NCBI RefSeq assembly: GCF_019649055.1 | Contig: NW_026570331.1 | Coordinates: 186,001 to 250,000, forward strand | DNA length: 64,000 nt | DNA from: Paramacrobiotus metropolitanus | Taxonomy: Eukaryota > Tardigrada > Eutardigrada > Parachela > Macrobiotidae | Reading direction: 5' to 3' | Shown here: one piece after another, positions 32,901 through 44,341 of the stretch | How the letters are laid out: each line of letters starts with the position of its first letter | Numbering within the stretch: position 1 is the stretch's first letter | Program-made: the position numbers and the translations under genes | Notes under the pieces: generated by a model | What the model was told of the DNA's origin: nothing | What the model saw: only the letters and a program-made list of their open reading frames with translations | Databases searched by the model: none

Positions 32901-35900
32901 TAGCCGTATGTGTCTATTTCGACTACATACAACTGATGGGCTCCTTTTGAAAGCAGGCATGACAGATCGCTTGACATCTCTTTATTCCGCAAAAACGCTT
33001 TCTTTGAACATCTTTTCTTGGCAATCGAAGAAGCTGTCCTTGAAAACAGTTTTGCACGTTGCTACTGGTAGTTTTTGCCGAATCAGTCAATTATCTTTTG
33101 GCCTATGTTTGGCAGTTTTAAATATACCGTTTTCGACATATATAAATAAAGGTCGTTTCTTTCGTTATTCGATCAAGAAATCTGTTTAACCGGGGTCGTG
33201 GCATATCCCTGTCTTATGTCGTGTTGATCAACTGGCAATCAGTGGCAATCAGTGGCAGTTGATTGTTTTTCCGCGAAGATGCCCCAGCCATTACGGCCGG
33301 GGAATCGCGCTGACGGCACAGCGCCGGAAATGAAGGGAACCACGGCGCATGAATGCCGTGATGGGCCACGATGGATATCACCCCGCTCGTCGTCCCTGAC
33401 AATCGCCGATGAAGACGCACATACGCCGGCCCCGGCAATTTGCCTATCTTGTGCCCTGTGTGTTCTAAGCGTAATCCTATTAGCATGTAATGACGACGGC
33501 ATCCTGCGCGCTTCCCCCGTCCATTGCCGACACACGCCCCATCAACTCCTTTAGCCCGGTAGCCGCATTGCCGGGCGGCGTATACACTAATCGGATTTTA
33601 AAAGGGTTCACTCATTTCCGCCGAATAAATAACTCATTTTCTTTCGTTTTTGGGGCTTTTGTTCTTATACCGATTAAACCGCACCGTGGCAAAAACAGCG
33701 CAAATGAAACGGTCGAAAATAGCAGAGCACCCATAGAAAACGCGCTTTATAATTTGTAAGCCAGACGCATCAACAGCATTAAATATCTATGAACATTAAA
33801 TATTTAAATTAATTTAAAAGTGTTGTCCGAAGACTCGGCACCATATGGAAATAAATGGAATCAAATTTACGGGAAAGCTTTTAAATGATTGCTGGCCTAT
33901 AAAAACTGCTCATCTTTCGGCATTTAAATAATAACCTTTCTCAAGTTCGCATATTTAAGGCTTTATGACGCAGTTTGCTGTGCCTCTCGTTTACCTGCGA
34001 AGTCAACGAAAAATCAATGTACTTATGCAATATCATATCAAGCGAATTTTTTCTTCTCCGTTGACGTATGATAGTCTCTCCAAAATGGCCACATGTAGCG
34101 TGTTCGCCCCTTGTATAAAGATGCCCTTGATACCTATATATAGTGCATACACAACGCCGCATGTATTCCTCTGCAGATCACGGAAGCTCTCATTCATCTG
34201 CACAGCACGGAGCACTGCATGCACGGCAATGTTTGTCCCGAGACTATTCTCGTCCTGGCTAACGGATCCTGGGAAATTGGCTGGCCTGGAGTTTGCTGAG
34301 AAGTCACCGAATCGAGTGGTATGTGGCGGTTGTGTGTGTATTAAGTGTCTATTGTGCGGTCGTGCAAACACTCCTCTTCACCGATACTTCAGCTGCGGTG
34401 ATAAAGCGTGTCACATGGAGACAAATAAACCACAATGTCATCCGGCAGATATCTAGTGTGTCGGATTAATTTCACTCATATCCGCAAAAATGTATCGCTG
34501 CAAAGAAATGAAAGTGAGGTGTCGATATACCCATACACAAAGCCAGCCATGTTACGTACGCGTTGTACTACGCATGTACTGTACGTACAATACCAGTACG
34601 AGTAAAGAAGCGCTTCCGGTTCAGTGGTATAACGAGTTGCGCAAGCGGATATCTCCATTTTCGTTTCACAAGCGCTGCGGCGGAGCCGTGACCACTCACT
34701 GACCAAAACAGTTGCGCAGTTCAACTAAAATTTGTTGCCGCGCTAGCGAACGATAGTCATTGGCTACTTGTTAACGTACAAATATTTGTACGTAATACGC
34801 CATAACCGTAACTGTGCTACCTTAATAATGTGACATGCGAGAAGACGTCTGCGTAAATATACTCCTACATTAACCGATACGATTAAACTTTACACGTATT
34901 GCGTGAACTGATTCTTGCCGATTGGAAAAAAAATTTTAAAAAATGCATTGTGGCCCTTTCACAAAAATATTAATTTCCTTCTTTCATAGAAATTATTACG
35001 GATAGATACTTATTAGATACTGCGATACCATGTATGCAAATGCCAACAGCGTTGCCCTTCATTTCCTGACATCATCTCCGTAATTGAATCCGTTGTCAGC
35101 ACTCATCGGGGCCGTGAAGTGGGCTAACTGCGGTTCTTCTCCTGGCTGCCGGCGCACTACTAATCTCATCAACAATCGCAAGCCCCCACACAGCACTCTA
35201 TGCATATTAAACAGCGCCCTTGCAACCCAACCCAGACAATATGCACTGAATAAAATGCAAACAACGAGGTCATCTAATTTTGATAATTTACAGCGCTCCA
35301 TTTTTGTGACCTATGCTAGCCTGGAATTTTTATCATTTGGATGCGGATAATACTAATGGTTAAACAAATAAAGAGCAATCAAAATTCTTTGCACGTTTGC
35401 GGCAGGGAAAGAAAAGTTGATAAGTAAGCATGTGTCCTTCGTCGCGGGACCTGCTGACATTGATAAGTCGGCCACTAAAGACTAATCGGCGTACATTGGC
35501 TAGCGTGGCAGACGTGGTGGAGGCTATCGCGTGTACTGGGTTGTTTATTCATCTGTGCCGCTTTTCATCGGGGATCGCCGTCAATTATTCATGTTTTCAC
35601 ACGTTTCCCTCAGTATCCCGACTGTGACAACATACTCCATCAAATCAACGGTGGTTTGGAGAGACGATCGATTAGTGATTCCTAAATAAACAGCAACTAG
35701 TAGACCCCGCGCAAACTGCGCGGAATAAATCGGCGATAAATTGTTATTTATGGAAAGCTACAAAGTACAAACCCATGACTGCAAATTTAGTTTTATTGAG
35801 CGGAGCGTATAAGAATATTAATAATAATATAGTTTGATTAGTTTCATTGGCAGAGACAAACGGTATTTGCACAATACCTGTTTGGTTATGCTTATCATAA

Positions 35901-38900
35901 CTAATGTCGTAAATTATTCTTTATTTTGGGCCTTTGACCATAGTTGACTGACAGATTGGTAGCAGTTAGAATGTATCACAGTTTAATAATTAAATGTTTA
36001 AGGCCGTTTTGAGAAAACATTGTCGCGTTCCGCTGACTTGACCCGAAATTAGACCCGAAAAATTAGAAAATTTCCAGGAATATGTCCTTTTTGTTTGCAA
36101 TTATAAAACAAAGTTTTAAGCTTCGCAAATCAATCAGCAGCATATGCCGGTCAGTTATCAAGAACTACAAATAAAAAAAAGCTCCATAATTACTGAAATT
36201 TTTGTAGCCGTATTTCAGTACTTCTACTGGTTCAGATACCATTCGGAGCTTCGTTAAATTTTAGTTAGTGCGTCCCGACAAAACAATCCAGTGATGCGAC
36301 CGTACGACCACCGATGTCAACCTTTAGACCACTTAGAATAAAAATACTTTCCAGTTTCCTCCAACTGTTTACACACAATTTAAACCTGATGAAGACTTCA
36401 AAATTTCGTTGTGTTCTTGGTGAACTTTTATTGATTAACGTCGACAACTTAAGCACAGTGTCTTGCTTGACCCCGCTGCAGATAGGCGCCGCCTATGATT
36501 CCGCTTTCTGTTACGTGCTTATAAAATTTGTTTCAAGTTTGGCAAAAATCTATGCATTTGTATAGTACATCCCAACGCATTGTCGCCTCCCCAATCCCAA
36601 CCCCAACCCATCCCAAACCCAACCCATTTAACGCCAACAACATCCCCAACCCATTAAACGCATTGTCGCTTCACGCTTACGTCCTCACAGATGGTTCATT
36701 AATGTAGCTTGTCGCACCCAGGCGCACCGGAGAGGGTATTCCCCTAATTTTTTTGTTTTGACCTTTGATGGGAGCTGATCTGACGGAATGCTTTATAGCT
36801 GGCGGAAAGATAGATTAGAATGCGGATAAGCTTCGCTTTTTAAATTTTCTGTTTATGTTAAATTGTTGAATGCTAAAAATGCGGTTTTTGTTTTCATAAA
36901 ACCGTTTTTGTCTACGTTCCTTAGCGGAAAAATATCCCTTCTGAAAATATTTTTACCTTCTCTACCTTCCCTGCTGGAGGCTCGCGCGCTCCTCATTTAG
37001 GTCGCCGTGAAAAGATTTGCCTTGGGCCGCTTTCTCCCCCGGGCGGCGGTTAGACTCGAATCGTAGTGCGTACGCCCGGTGGGACTGGGACTCGCTGTTT
37101 TGCTCGAGTAGTCCACATCATTTCCAGTCGAACACCAAAATTCTCAAAATCGACTTTCAGTCTCTCACAAAATGATGTTTATTTGAGATTTGAAAAAAGG
37201 ATAAAATATTCCACTTTATTGGCACGGCAGCAAAAGCCAACCGCCCTTTGGAAGCAGTTTTAAATTTTAATTAATACATCTAATCAACCCGTTGCGAAAG
37301 GCAACTACTTTATCTTTGGAATTTGGGTCGCTCCCACTTTCCAGGAGATTCTGCATGTTCAGTCTTTAAGAAACATCACTTTCCGAGCCTACATATTTTA
37401 AAACTAACTCTTAATAAAATCTTATGAACTAAAGGCAGTCCGATAACTAACGGACACCAAAGTTCCATCAAGTGTAGATGTCTTTTCTGTGCTGTTCGTG
37501 CCAGTGGTGGCTTGGGTGGGTTTGCAGTGGTGGGTTCTGCACTTTTCCCGTAGACTTTGTATGTTAAGTTCTTTTAAGATTTTCTCTAAAACTTCACATA
37601 CTTTCAAAAAACTAACTGGTTTCTGCAAATCTGCAAACTCGCGGCTATTGAATGACATATAGACATCAAAGTTTGGTTCAGTGGATCGCTCAAAAAAGGG
37701 TGACAGAAATGGAATTCGCTAAGGCTTATTTTATTAATATATAGGATGATACTGCAATCCTGCTTTCTACATAGTGTCGTTCAATCGGATACAAATAAAT
37801 GAAGCAAAAAAATCGAAAATCTGATTGAACGCGAGTTTTGCATAAAAAGGTCAAAAAAATTTACAGCAAAGCACAAATGCAACAAACTAATAAAAATTAC
37901 TTGAGCTGAAAAAGCATATCTACTGTATCAACGGACAGAAAAGGTTATGAACGCTTTAAAATAATTATTTTAGTAGTTTATATAAATATTATATTTTCTT
38001 ATTTTTTATTTATAGGCCGACACGTTTCCCAGCATCCGATGGAGCTCAAAGCTACCGAAACTCGGCCAACCCAAATCAATTTGCAGCTGCTCGGAAGTTT
38101 TACGACAGTCACTGCAGTTTTAAAGGTCCTTTACATGAAAATCCTTTCAGCTTTTTTCAAATTTTCAAATGAATTGCAAAAGTGTAAAAATTAATTCGCC
38201 GTTTGAAAAATGGAGAAAGCTGGTGTGTACCAAAACGCAGCTTAACTAATGTGGGTTTTAAGGTTTACGATTTCCGCTGCGCCTTTACCGATAATTCCAT
38301 AAATAGTTGTTGACGTTTTTTATCCAGCTGGGCGTACGTCTGCGGGAGTTTATGGTGCAGATGCCTAATTACTTACAAGAAGCGGTGGAGAATTTGCTGC
38401 ACCGCGATCCCCGACACCGGCCAACCGCCCAGTTATTCTCCATGGTGCGTATAATACTGTATGCAGGCCAGGCTGCAGATTTAAGTAATTGTGTTTTTAA
38501 TTCTCGAGATTCGTTATCATTTGCTGCCTTTAGGCTGTTTATTGCTGACTCCTCTCCTTTCATAGTTTTCGAATTACGTAACACGCCTGCACAAGCTGCA
38601 CCCTTGTAATGCAGTACACAGTCTTTCTGAAAATTGTATTCGCTTAAGTACAGCTTACAAATTAAGTTCTATTAAAAAAACGTACGAAAAGCTATGTACG
38701 TGTTTGCTACGTATAATTGTAAAATTAGGTTGAAATACCGTGCAAAATTAAAACAAAACTCAGAAAATGATCTGTAGAATCCGTAATCATTGTGTTACTG
38801 CAGGCCAAGTATTTCAACGATCCAGCGTTAACATGCCTCCGCCGTCTGGATTACCTTGACCAAATGTTTCCGTCGCAAAAAGCCGAATTCTATCCGGCGC

Positions 38901-41786
38901 TACGAGATGCACTACACAGCGTTCCTCGTGTAAGCTTCTGCACTAACTCTTCAGCACCGGATCATTTAGATGTGACCTTTATGGCCATTTTTATGCAGAA
39001 ACTCTGGCAGACGCGTGTCCTACCGGCTCTGTCGCGCGATCTAGCCAATCAGGATTTAGGCATGGCTCCCTACGCCATCTATCCGTTAAGTTACATGATC
39101 GAACATTCGGATAAATTGGACTATCAAGAGCTGTACAAGCCCAGCGTGCAGTACATCTTTGACTGCCCCGACAAGCCCATCGAGACGCAGATTATTCTGC
39201 TGCGCAATCTGTCTAGTTTCGCGAAGCTGGCCACACCCGAGGAGGTTCGAAGTGAGCTCATACCGGTGCTGGATGGGGCGTTGCAGTCGGTTAATTCCGA
39301 TGTTCTGGTAAGACATCATACAAAAACAAGCTTGGATTCTCAAGTGCCATATACTGCCGAATACGGTATAAATGGTACTTTTTTTGTACAGGAAGCCGGC
39401 GTTCAGTGTTTTGCAAGATTTTATCCTATCATCCGTGATGACACTATCAAAGTGGAGCTTTTCCAAACGCTGAAAACGCTTTTCCGCAAAGGAACCGACT
39501 ATTCCGTTAAGGTAAATGACGCTTTTGCGCTTAAAACTATTATCCAATTCCTGGTTCATCAAAAACTAATCTTATGCAGGTTCAACCCGTCATTATTTCC
39601 TCGCTGGATAAGATTCTCGACCATCTGACAAAAAGTTTCGTCTTAGACGAAATGCTTCCCGTCCTGGCTGATGAGCGATTAACATACTCCGTCGACAGTA
39701 TTAATGCTCTTGTTGGTACGAAGTTTAAGGGATTTGGCCCGGTACATAGCACCAAATTTGTATACATCCACGGCAACTTCGCTGTCTCGCACTCCCAAAC
39801 ACTTTTTTGCATTGCTTTATGATATTTTGTAGCCAAAGGATTCGTATACATAGGCGAAAAAACCGTTTGTGCGCGCAACATCCGGTTCGGGAGATATTAG
39901 TGAAATAAAATTCCAAAAGTTTAAGCGCGCGGAGGTGTACCAAAAGTCGTATTATGAACGATGCTCTTCAAATTTTGCACGAAAACGCACATTACTATAA
40001 AGATCGTTTTGGTACCGAACCAGCTTTCTACCATTTTTTTCAAATTTTAAAATGAATTTCAAAAGTTTTAAAAATTAATTCAAAATTTGAAAAAATGGTA
40101 GAAAACTGGTTCTGTACCAAAACGATCTTCATAGTAATGTGTGTTTTTGTGCAAATTTGAGCATCGGTTCATTATGAGACTTTGGTACACTCCGCGCGTT
40201 TGCTCTTGAATTTTATTTCATTAATAACTCCCGAACCGGATGTTGCGCGCGCAAACGGATATCACGCCGGCGTATATAAATCCTCTGCCTACAAAATTTC
40301 ATAAACCAATGCAAAAAAGTGTTTAGGAGTTCGCGACAGCGAAAGTTCTCGTGTATGTACCCGAATTTGGTACTATGTACCGGGCCAAATCCCTTAAAAA
40401 TCGCTAAAAAAATTAAAGAAAACGTCCGTACCTTATGTTTGCTTTACTCACCTTTTTGTGTCGAAAAATGCTCGGTTACAAACCGAATTCCCTAAAGGTC
40501 AAATAGGTAACAGATAAAACATTCCTGCAAATGCGGCGATTCGTTCTTACAGCGTTGCTGCATTTTAACAATAAAGCACCCAGAACCAGAAATTTACTAC
40601 TTGTGAATTAACGAAGTATTTTCTTTAACAGATTTATACCGGCACATCTTCAAAGACAGCCGTTTCTCCCTGAGTCCCGAGCAGCTGACCAAATACATCC
40701 TTCCGGCCCTCATCCCCTTCCTGACCCATCCCGATCTGTCGAAAGAGCAGTACCTCAACATGGACGCATTCCTCAAAGAGGCCCTATCCCTGGTGGATAA
40801 GCGTCAACGCACCCGCTACAAACTGGATGTCTCCCCCAGCACGCCCAGTCCCAGCGCTTTCGCCAGCACCGGGCGTCTGTTGAGCGATGGCCGCGAATAC
40901 AGCACCACCAGCGCCAACAACTCACGCCGCGGCAGCATGACCGGGGAAGGGCTAAAAGTCATGAACGGGATGGCCGGATTGGGCGGGCCGCATATCGTGT
41001 TCACGACGGGCGACGGGTCCAATGCGTCGTCGCGGTCATCGTCCCCTACGCATTCCAGTCGCCGGTCGTCGTATCAGCAGAGTATCAGCCGGGATCGTTC
41101 GTCGTCTGTGTATCTGAATGTGGAGGAGACATCGGCAAGTCGGTCACGAACAAGTAAGCGCCATGTTATTTTATTGGTGTTCCTATCGTACTTTATCGGA
41201 AGTGCCCCGGGGTCACTAATTTTGTAAAGCCTTTCGGATAGGAACGTTACTTTAGAGAAGAACTTTTTAAAAGCGGAAAAAAGTTTTTTATCCAGGAACG
41301 ACTTTTCAGTGGTTCTTAATTTTGGGTAGGGTTTTAAATCGGGAAGGGCCACTGCCCGCTAAAATTGGGCTGCAAATCAATCAATTCTCGCCTTTAGCAC
41401 AAGTTTCATTGAAACTATATATGTAAGTTGTTAATGGTGAGCTGTCTTACAGACTTGTTTTGGGCTGAATTTGCCGTAGCGAACCCTCTGTTTTACCTGT
41501 ATACAATTGCGGAGCCAGGAATTAGCAGTTAACGGGAACATATTTATTTTATACTGTTTTGTTAGGTCCTACTTCGCCGGAGCGCCGTGGAAGCTTTCTG
41601 GGTCTGCAAGGATTCCCAGCTGGATTGAATGCAAATCAGCGCCGGCATTCGGCAGTGAGCATACAAGCAATCAGTTCCCATATGGTCAGTTGGCAAATTC
41701 GCCATGCAAACACGTGGGTTTAACGAAATTTTGAAGTTAATGAATGGTTTTTTTGGCAGGTTTCGTTGTTCGCTGGCAGAACTTGA
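26970..41786 (+). CDS. SCYL2: SCYL2 orthologue (SCY1-like pseudokinase 2)
   Basis: Exons found: 26970-27245, 31348-31508, 31736-31838, 32284-32328, 34177-34318, 38328-38444, 38804-38929, 38999-39307, 39392-39511, 39580-39715, 40632-41153, 41566-41684, 41760-41786. SCYL2 proteins bind clathrin and AP complexes and work in TGN-endosome traffic. The N-lobe (GVEAGEFIGTF, then ALSVFIFEKRIAEKL) aligns with the SCYL2 kinase-like fold. The catalytic loop reads HGN instead of HRD and the DFG site is GLE, as expected of this pseudokinase. 38804-39715 encodes the HEAT-like repeat region (SSLDKILDHLTKSFVLDEML). Exon 11 ends in a Ser-rich, low-complexity tail (SSRSSSPTHSSRRSS). Two problems: an extra G in a GGG run at about 34270-34272 shifts the frame, yet without it the exon is 141 nt and keeps phase; and exons for the APE and DxxSLG part of the C-lobe were not found in 34319-38327. 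The last exon is a guess. Confidence 0.85.
27246..31347. other. SCYL2 intron 1
   Basis: 4.1-kb intron. AT-rich blocks alternate with a GC-richer patch at 27940-28450. It contains short TG-rich tracts near 29130 and 30255, and a duplicated 167-base unit at 30714-31080. No internal gene recognised. Confidence 0.5.
30714..31080. repeat. Two-copy tandem repeat, unit about 167 bp
   Basis: Copy 1 is 30714-30880, copy 2 is 30914-31080, with a 25-base third start at 30881-30905. Each begins TATCAGACTT(A/G)TTACGTCGATCG and ends in GCAAAAGGTAAAAT(A/G)CCTT. Few differences separate them, so the duplication is fairly recent. It lies in SCYL2 intron 1. Confidence 0.8.
32329..34176. other. SCYL2 intron 4
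   Basis: 1.8-kb intron without recognised coding content. A short direct repeat (GGCAATCAGT three times, the last degenerate) lies at about 33234-33260. Confidence 0.45.
36566..36665. repeat. C-rich low-complexity tract with CCCAA-type repeats
   Basis: The plus strand carries many irregular CCCAAC, CCCATC and CCCAAA units; the other strand is therefore rich in GGGTTG and GATGGGTT words resembling animal telomere-type repeats. Too irregular to call telomeric. Lies in the SCYL2 intron. Confidence 0.45.
38120..38270. mobile_element. Diverged partial copy of the foldback element
   Basis: Shares with the centre of the 39724-40398 element the order TTTTTTCAAATTTT, ATGAATT.CAAAAGT, AAAAATTAATTC, TTTGAAAAA, then TGTACCAAAACG. 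Only the inner part is visible. Confidence 0.5.
39724..40398. mobile_element. 675-bp foldback element in SCYL2 intron 10
   Basis: The two halves are inverted copies of each other over most of their length. Ends read TTTAAGGGATTTGGCCCGGT and its exact reverse complement. Inner landmarks mirror each other: CACTCCCAAACACTTTTTTG against CAAAAAAGTGTTTAGGAGTT, and GGTACCGAACCAG against CTGGTTCTGTACC. No open frame for a transposase, so this is a non-autonomous element. It begins 8 bases after the exon 10 donor, so the pre-mRNA should form a hairpin of more than 300 bp next to the splice site. Confidence 0.85.
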
Positions 41787-42059
41787 TCTACCTCGATATA
41801 CTCTCCCGGATTGTAGTATTCCGCTACGATGCATAGAGTTTTATATTTGCTACTATGTTGTACATAGCTTCCATGTGGGGTTTCTTTCATTTTTAAACGC
41901 AATATATTGTGATGAATGCTGCTGTTCATCAGAGTTTTAACACATCTGATTGTACCTAGATTTTGACCCAATAACCACTACGAGTACTGGTGAGAATCAG
42001 ATAACACAACATGTTACAAGGCAAACTGTAACATTTCTTCACTCAATAGCAACGTCTTG
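41787..42059. other. 3' flank of SCYL2
   Basis: Presumed 3' UTR and spacer. A minus-strand frame overlapping 41720-41971 has no domain features. Confidence 0.35.
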
Positions 42060-42323
42060 ATGTTTTTGTGTGCATTAATTATTATGGCTCTGTGTGCTGG
42101 GTGGATTATTTTGGATCCTAATAACACTGCTTTCTGCGGATGGGCAAGCAGCAGGCCGCATGCTCTTATGATGAAATGCGCAACAACCAGGACTTTGTAT
42201 ACGAGTACTGTGTACTATGCTGTTAGTTTACTATGCTGTAATAATATTATGATCATACTTGTTTACTGCAGAGCATTTAAAGTATTCAGAACAAATCGTA
42301 TTACCCATCAATGTATTAAATAA
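42060..42323 (+). pseudogene. Possible GPCR fragment (TM4-TM5 like)
   Basis: An 87-residue frame has one hydrophobic span ending in a GW (MFLCALIIMALCAGWIIL), an extracellular-like stretch, then a second span followed by basic residues (NNIMIILVYCRAFKVFRTNR). That is the usual look of TM5 and the start of the third loop in rhodopsin-like receptors. No DRY or TM6-TM7 exon was found nearby, so this is at best an isolated exon or a relic. It could be chance. Confidence 0.25.
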
Positions 42324-42674
42324 CAATAAGTACCTAGTCCCGCAGTGCATTAAATTATATTTTAATATAAATATTTATTGAATAATTAATTATAATTACG
42401 GGGATATTACATAATTCTGATAGTGCCGAGCTTAACCCGTCTTGCACGAGTTACGGGACATTGCTGTTTACAGGTCATTAAGCTGATCAAACAAACGCAC
42501 AAAGGATTCTGAAAAGCGTGGGTGCCTTACAGATAACTATTTAAAACTCAACAGCAACTAAAAGTGCGATATGTACTGGCTTTACTTTGTGGCAAGTGGC
42601 AACTGCAAGGAAGTGACAGACTGACAGGTATATACCGTAGAGCCTGTACATACACTTGCGAACAAATATTATTT

Positions 42675-42905
42675 GGGGGGATCCATAAATTACGTACGCA
42701 GCGAACCAGGGAGGGACGGGTCCAAAAAACGTGACAAGCTGTGACGGCCCCGGCGAACCCAGGGGGGAGGGGGTGGTCAGCTCCATGTGTTATGATTGAG
42801 CGAACCAGGGGGGAGGGGTCAAGCAAACGTGACGGACCGCTACGAAGGGGGAGGGAGGGGTGAAAAAACCATGGTTTTCTGCGTACGTAATTTATGGATG
42901 CCCCC
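42675..42905. mobile_element. 231-bp MITE with GGGGG...CCCCC terminal inverted repeats
   Basis: The left end GGGGGGATCCATAAATTACG and right end CGTAATTTATGGATGCCCCC are inverted copies (about 28 bp including GTACGCA). The interior has three GGGGGGAGGGG-type runs spaced by CGTGAC words, a G-quadruplex-prone strand. No ORF. Structure fits a small non-autonomous DNA transposon. Confidence 0.75.
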
Positions 42906-43590
42906 TTTAATTTCGCTTCTCAACAAGTGCCTTGTATGTGCCGGGCCGCCGGCACAGTGATGGCATTGGCAGTTTGGCACCCACAACGATAGAATATCTG
43001 CCGTTGCTTGTGGAGAATTACTACTACGGTACTACGGTAATTCGGTAATTACTACGGTAATTCTCCACAATGCTCGTTAAACTTTGGAAAAGTCCTCTGA
43101 CAAGTGGCCACCTTGAACTGTCCGGCCTGAAACTGCGGCAGGGTAGTATAAACATTGATAAATTATCTCGGGTTCCAAGTCCACAAATGCTCTCCACTGG
43201 GCACGTGAACAACTTACAGCCGTAGCTGCCCAAGCTAAAAATATAAAAATAAGTACAAATTAGTTAAACCATCAATCAGAAGATACCGCGCGTCATGCAC
43301 ATAGATAGTTGAACTAATCATCATCACTGTACCTGTACGTTCTCTATATCTCACATACCCTATCTTGTGATGCAACTCTTTAATTACTTCAACACTATAA
43401 TAACAATATTCAGACCTATTTTCGGTTAAACAAAACAACCTTTTCAAAAGTGCCAGTCACGGAGGCGACATTTCGTCGTTGTATCGCTAGAGATACATTC
43501 TGTATCTTGGCACTACAACGTATTATTATTATTATTATTATTATCGTACTACAGTAGCCAAACTCCATTACGGAGACTTATTACCCTCAG
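42906..43590. other. Upstream region of the first small two-CxxC gene
   Basis: Contains a short hairpin of ACTACGGTAATT units (43011-43070), a block at 43080-43230 that can be loosely aligned with 53000-53170 upstream of another array member, and an ATT microsatellite at about 43522-43545. No gene. Confidence 0.45.
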
Positions 43591-43620
43591 TATAAAAAGG
43601 CGAAATCGCTGTACCAAACC
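43591..43620 (+). promoter_or_regulatory. Array promoter, copy 1
   Basis: TATAAAAAGGCGAAAT followed 11 bases on by ACCAAACCGG. The same TATAAAAG-GCGAAAT-CCAAACCAG layout recurs at 46931, 48692 and 53254 and, degenerate, at 50562. A noncoding first exon would run from about 43620 to 43738, where CCGGCCAG|GTA is a donor; the acceptor is at 43858. Confidence 0.65.
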
Positions 43621-43864
43621 GGCAAACGGCGGAACAGTTAGATTGTGGTGTTTTGTGCTAAGTTATACCAGTAGCGCTGCAGAACGGTTGTCCGTCATCC
43701 GCTCGAATACCTGATCAAACAAGACTTTCTCCGGCCAGGTACTTACAGTGTAACGTAAATATTTTCTTTAATATCTATATAGATATTTATAAACAGAGTA
43801 CAAGTTTATATACCGGGGCAGAATCGTTACCCATGGGTAAACCTGTGTACATTTTTTAGAAAAA

Positions 43865-44053
43865 ATGCCCCAAGAAGGTATTGAGTACAGAGACGGGAAG
43901 GTCTTCTGGACTTGCCCAATGTGCCGGCAACGTGCATGGGCGTACACCTACTACAACAACTATGTCGGACGACCGTGTGTGAACTGCAAGCCACCCACTC
44001 TGCAGGAATTGCCCGGTGCAGTGTGGAAAACTCTTACCGGCTGGATAGGATAG
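43865..44053 (+). CDS. Small two-CxxC zinc-ribbon-like protein, copy 1
   Basis: 62 residues. Pattern: MP, acidic start, then DGKVFW, TCPMC, 17 residues containing RAWAYTYYNN and YVGRP, then CVNC and KPPTLQELPGAVWKTL. Two CxxC pairs 17 residues apart are the classic spacing for one zinc-ribbon or rubredoxin-like zinc site. No signal peptide. Acceptor TTTTTTAG at 43858-43859 opens the coding exon five bases before the ATG. The C-terminal PPT..ELPGAVW..L.GW is shared with the copy at 53807 and suggests an amphipathic tail. I know no family with this exact arrangement; function is unknown. Confidence 0.75.
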   Translation: MPQEGIEYRDGKVFWTCPMCRQRAWAYTYYNNYVGRPCVNCKPPTLQELPGAVWKTLTGWIG

Positions 44054-44228
44054 TTTAATTGAACATCCTTGGTTTTTTGCAAAGCTGGCTTTAGTCGACA
44101 CGGCTGCTAATATTGGCATTACTAAGAACTGCGTTCTGTGCCACTTTGCGTGCAATTCCAGCATGTAATAGTATCTTTTGAAGGGGAAAAACCAAACGTA
44201 TCTCACTAATTCCTGTACTAGCTGCCGT

Positions 44229-44341
44229 TATCCCGCTGGAGAATGACGTTACGGCAGTATGTATGGCTAAACCCGGCGCGTTACATACGTGCCATGTTTG
44301 ACAAAAACGTTACACAGCAGCAAGTACAGAGACTGGTTTGA
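44229..44341 (+). pseudogene. Decayed fragment related to the orphan gene at 23621-24109
   Basis: One frame reads WLNPARYIRAMFDKNV, matching KLNQARYISAMFSHNV of the 23.6-kb gene, with nucleotide similarity over about 50 bases. The frame is closed upstream by a stop near 44226 and ends in a stop at 44341. It shows that DNA from the 23.6-kb neighbourhood and the two-CxxC array share ancestry. Confidence 0.5.

Larger units (their letters stand above)
34319..38327. other. SCYL2 intronic region where C-lobe exons are expected
   Basis: 4 kb between the exon ending SPNRV and the exon beginning LGVRLREF. About 80 residues of the kinase-like C-lobe should be encoded here, but no exon with an APE or SLG block was found on the plus strand. 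Other content: a C-rich tract at 36566-36665, a diverged copy of the foldback centre near 38120-38270, and an 80-codon minus-strand frame at 35059-35301 with a hydrophobic stretch but no known domain. Confidence 0.4.

Noticed and set aside
35059-35301. 80-codon minus-strand frame with hydrophobic stretch in a SCYL2 intron
   Set aside because: ATG-initiated but no homology, no paralogue and no promoter signal; not strong enough to list as a gene.
36566-36665. Interstitial telomere
   Set aside because: CCCAA-type units are too irregular and short to be called telomeric.
38010-38135. Candidate SCYL2 exon after TTTATAG
   Set aside because: None of its three frames resembles the missing APE/SLG part of the kinase-like domain, and phase 0 has a stop.
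43522-43545. CRISPR-like or regular array
   Set aside because: Only an ATT microsatellite; no direct repeats with unique spacers anywhere in the window.
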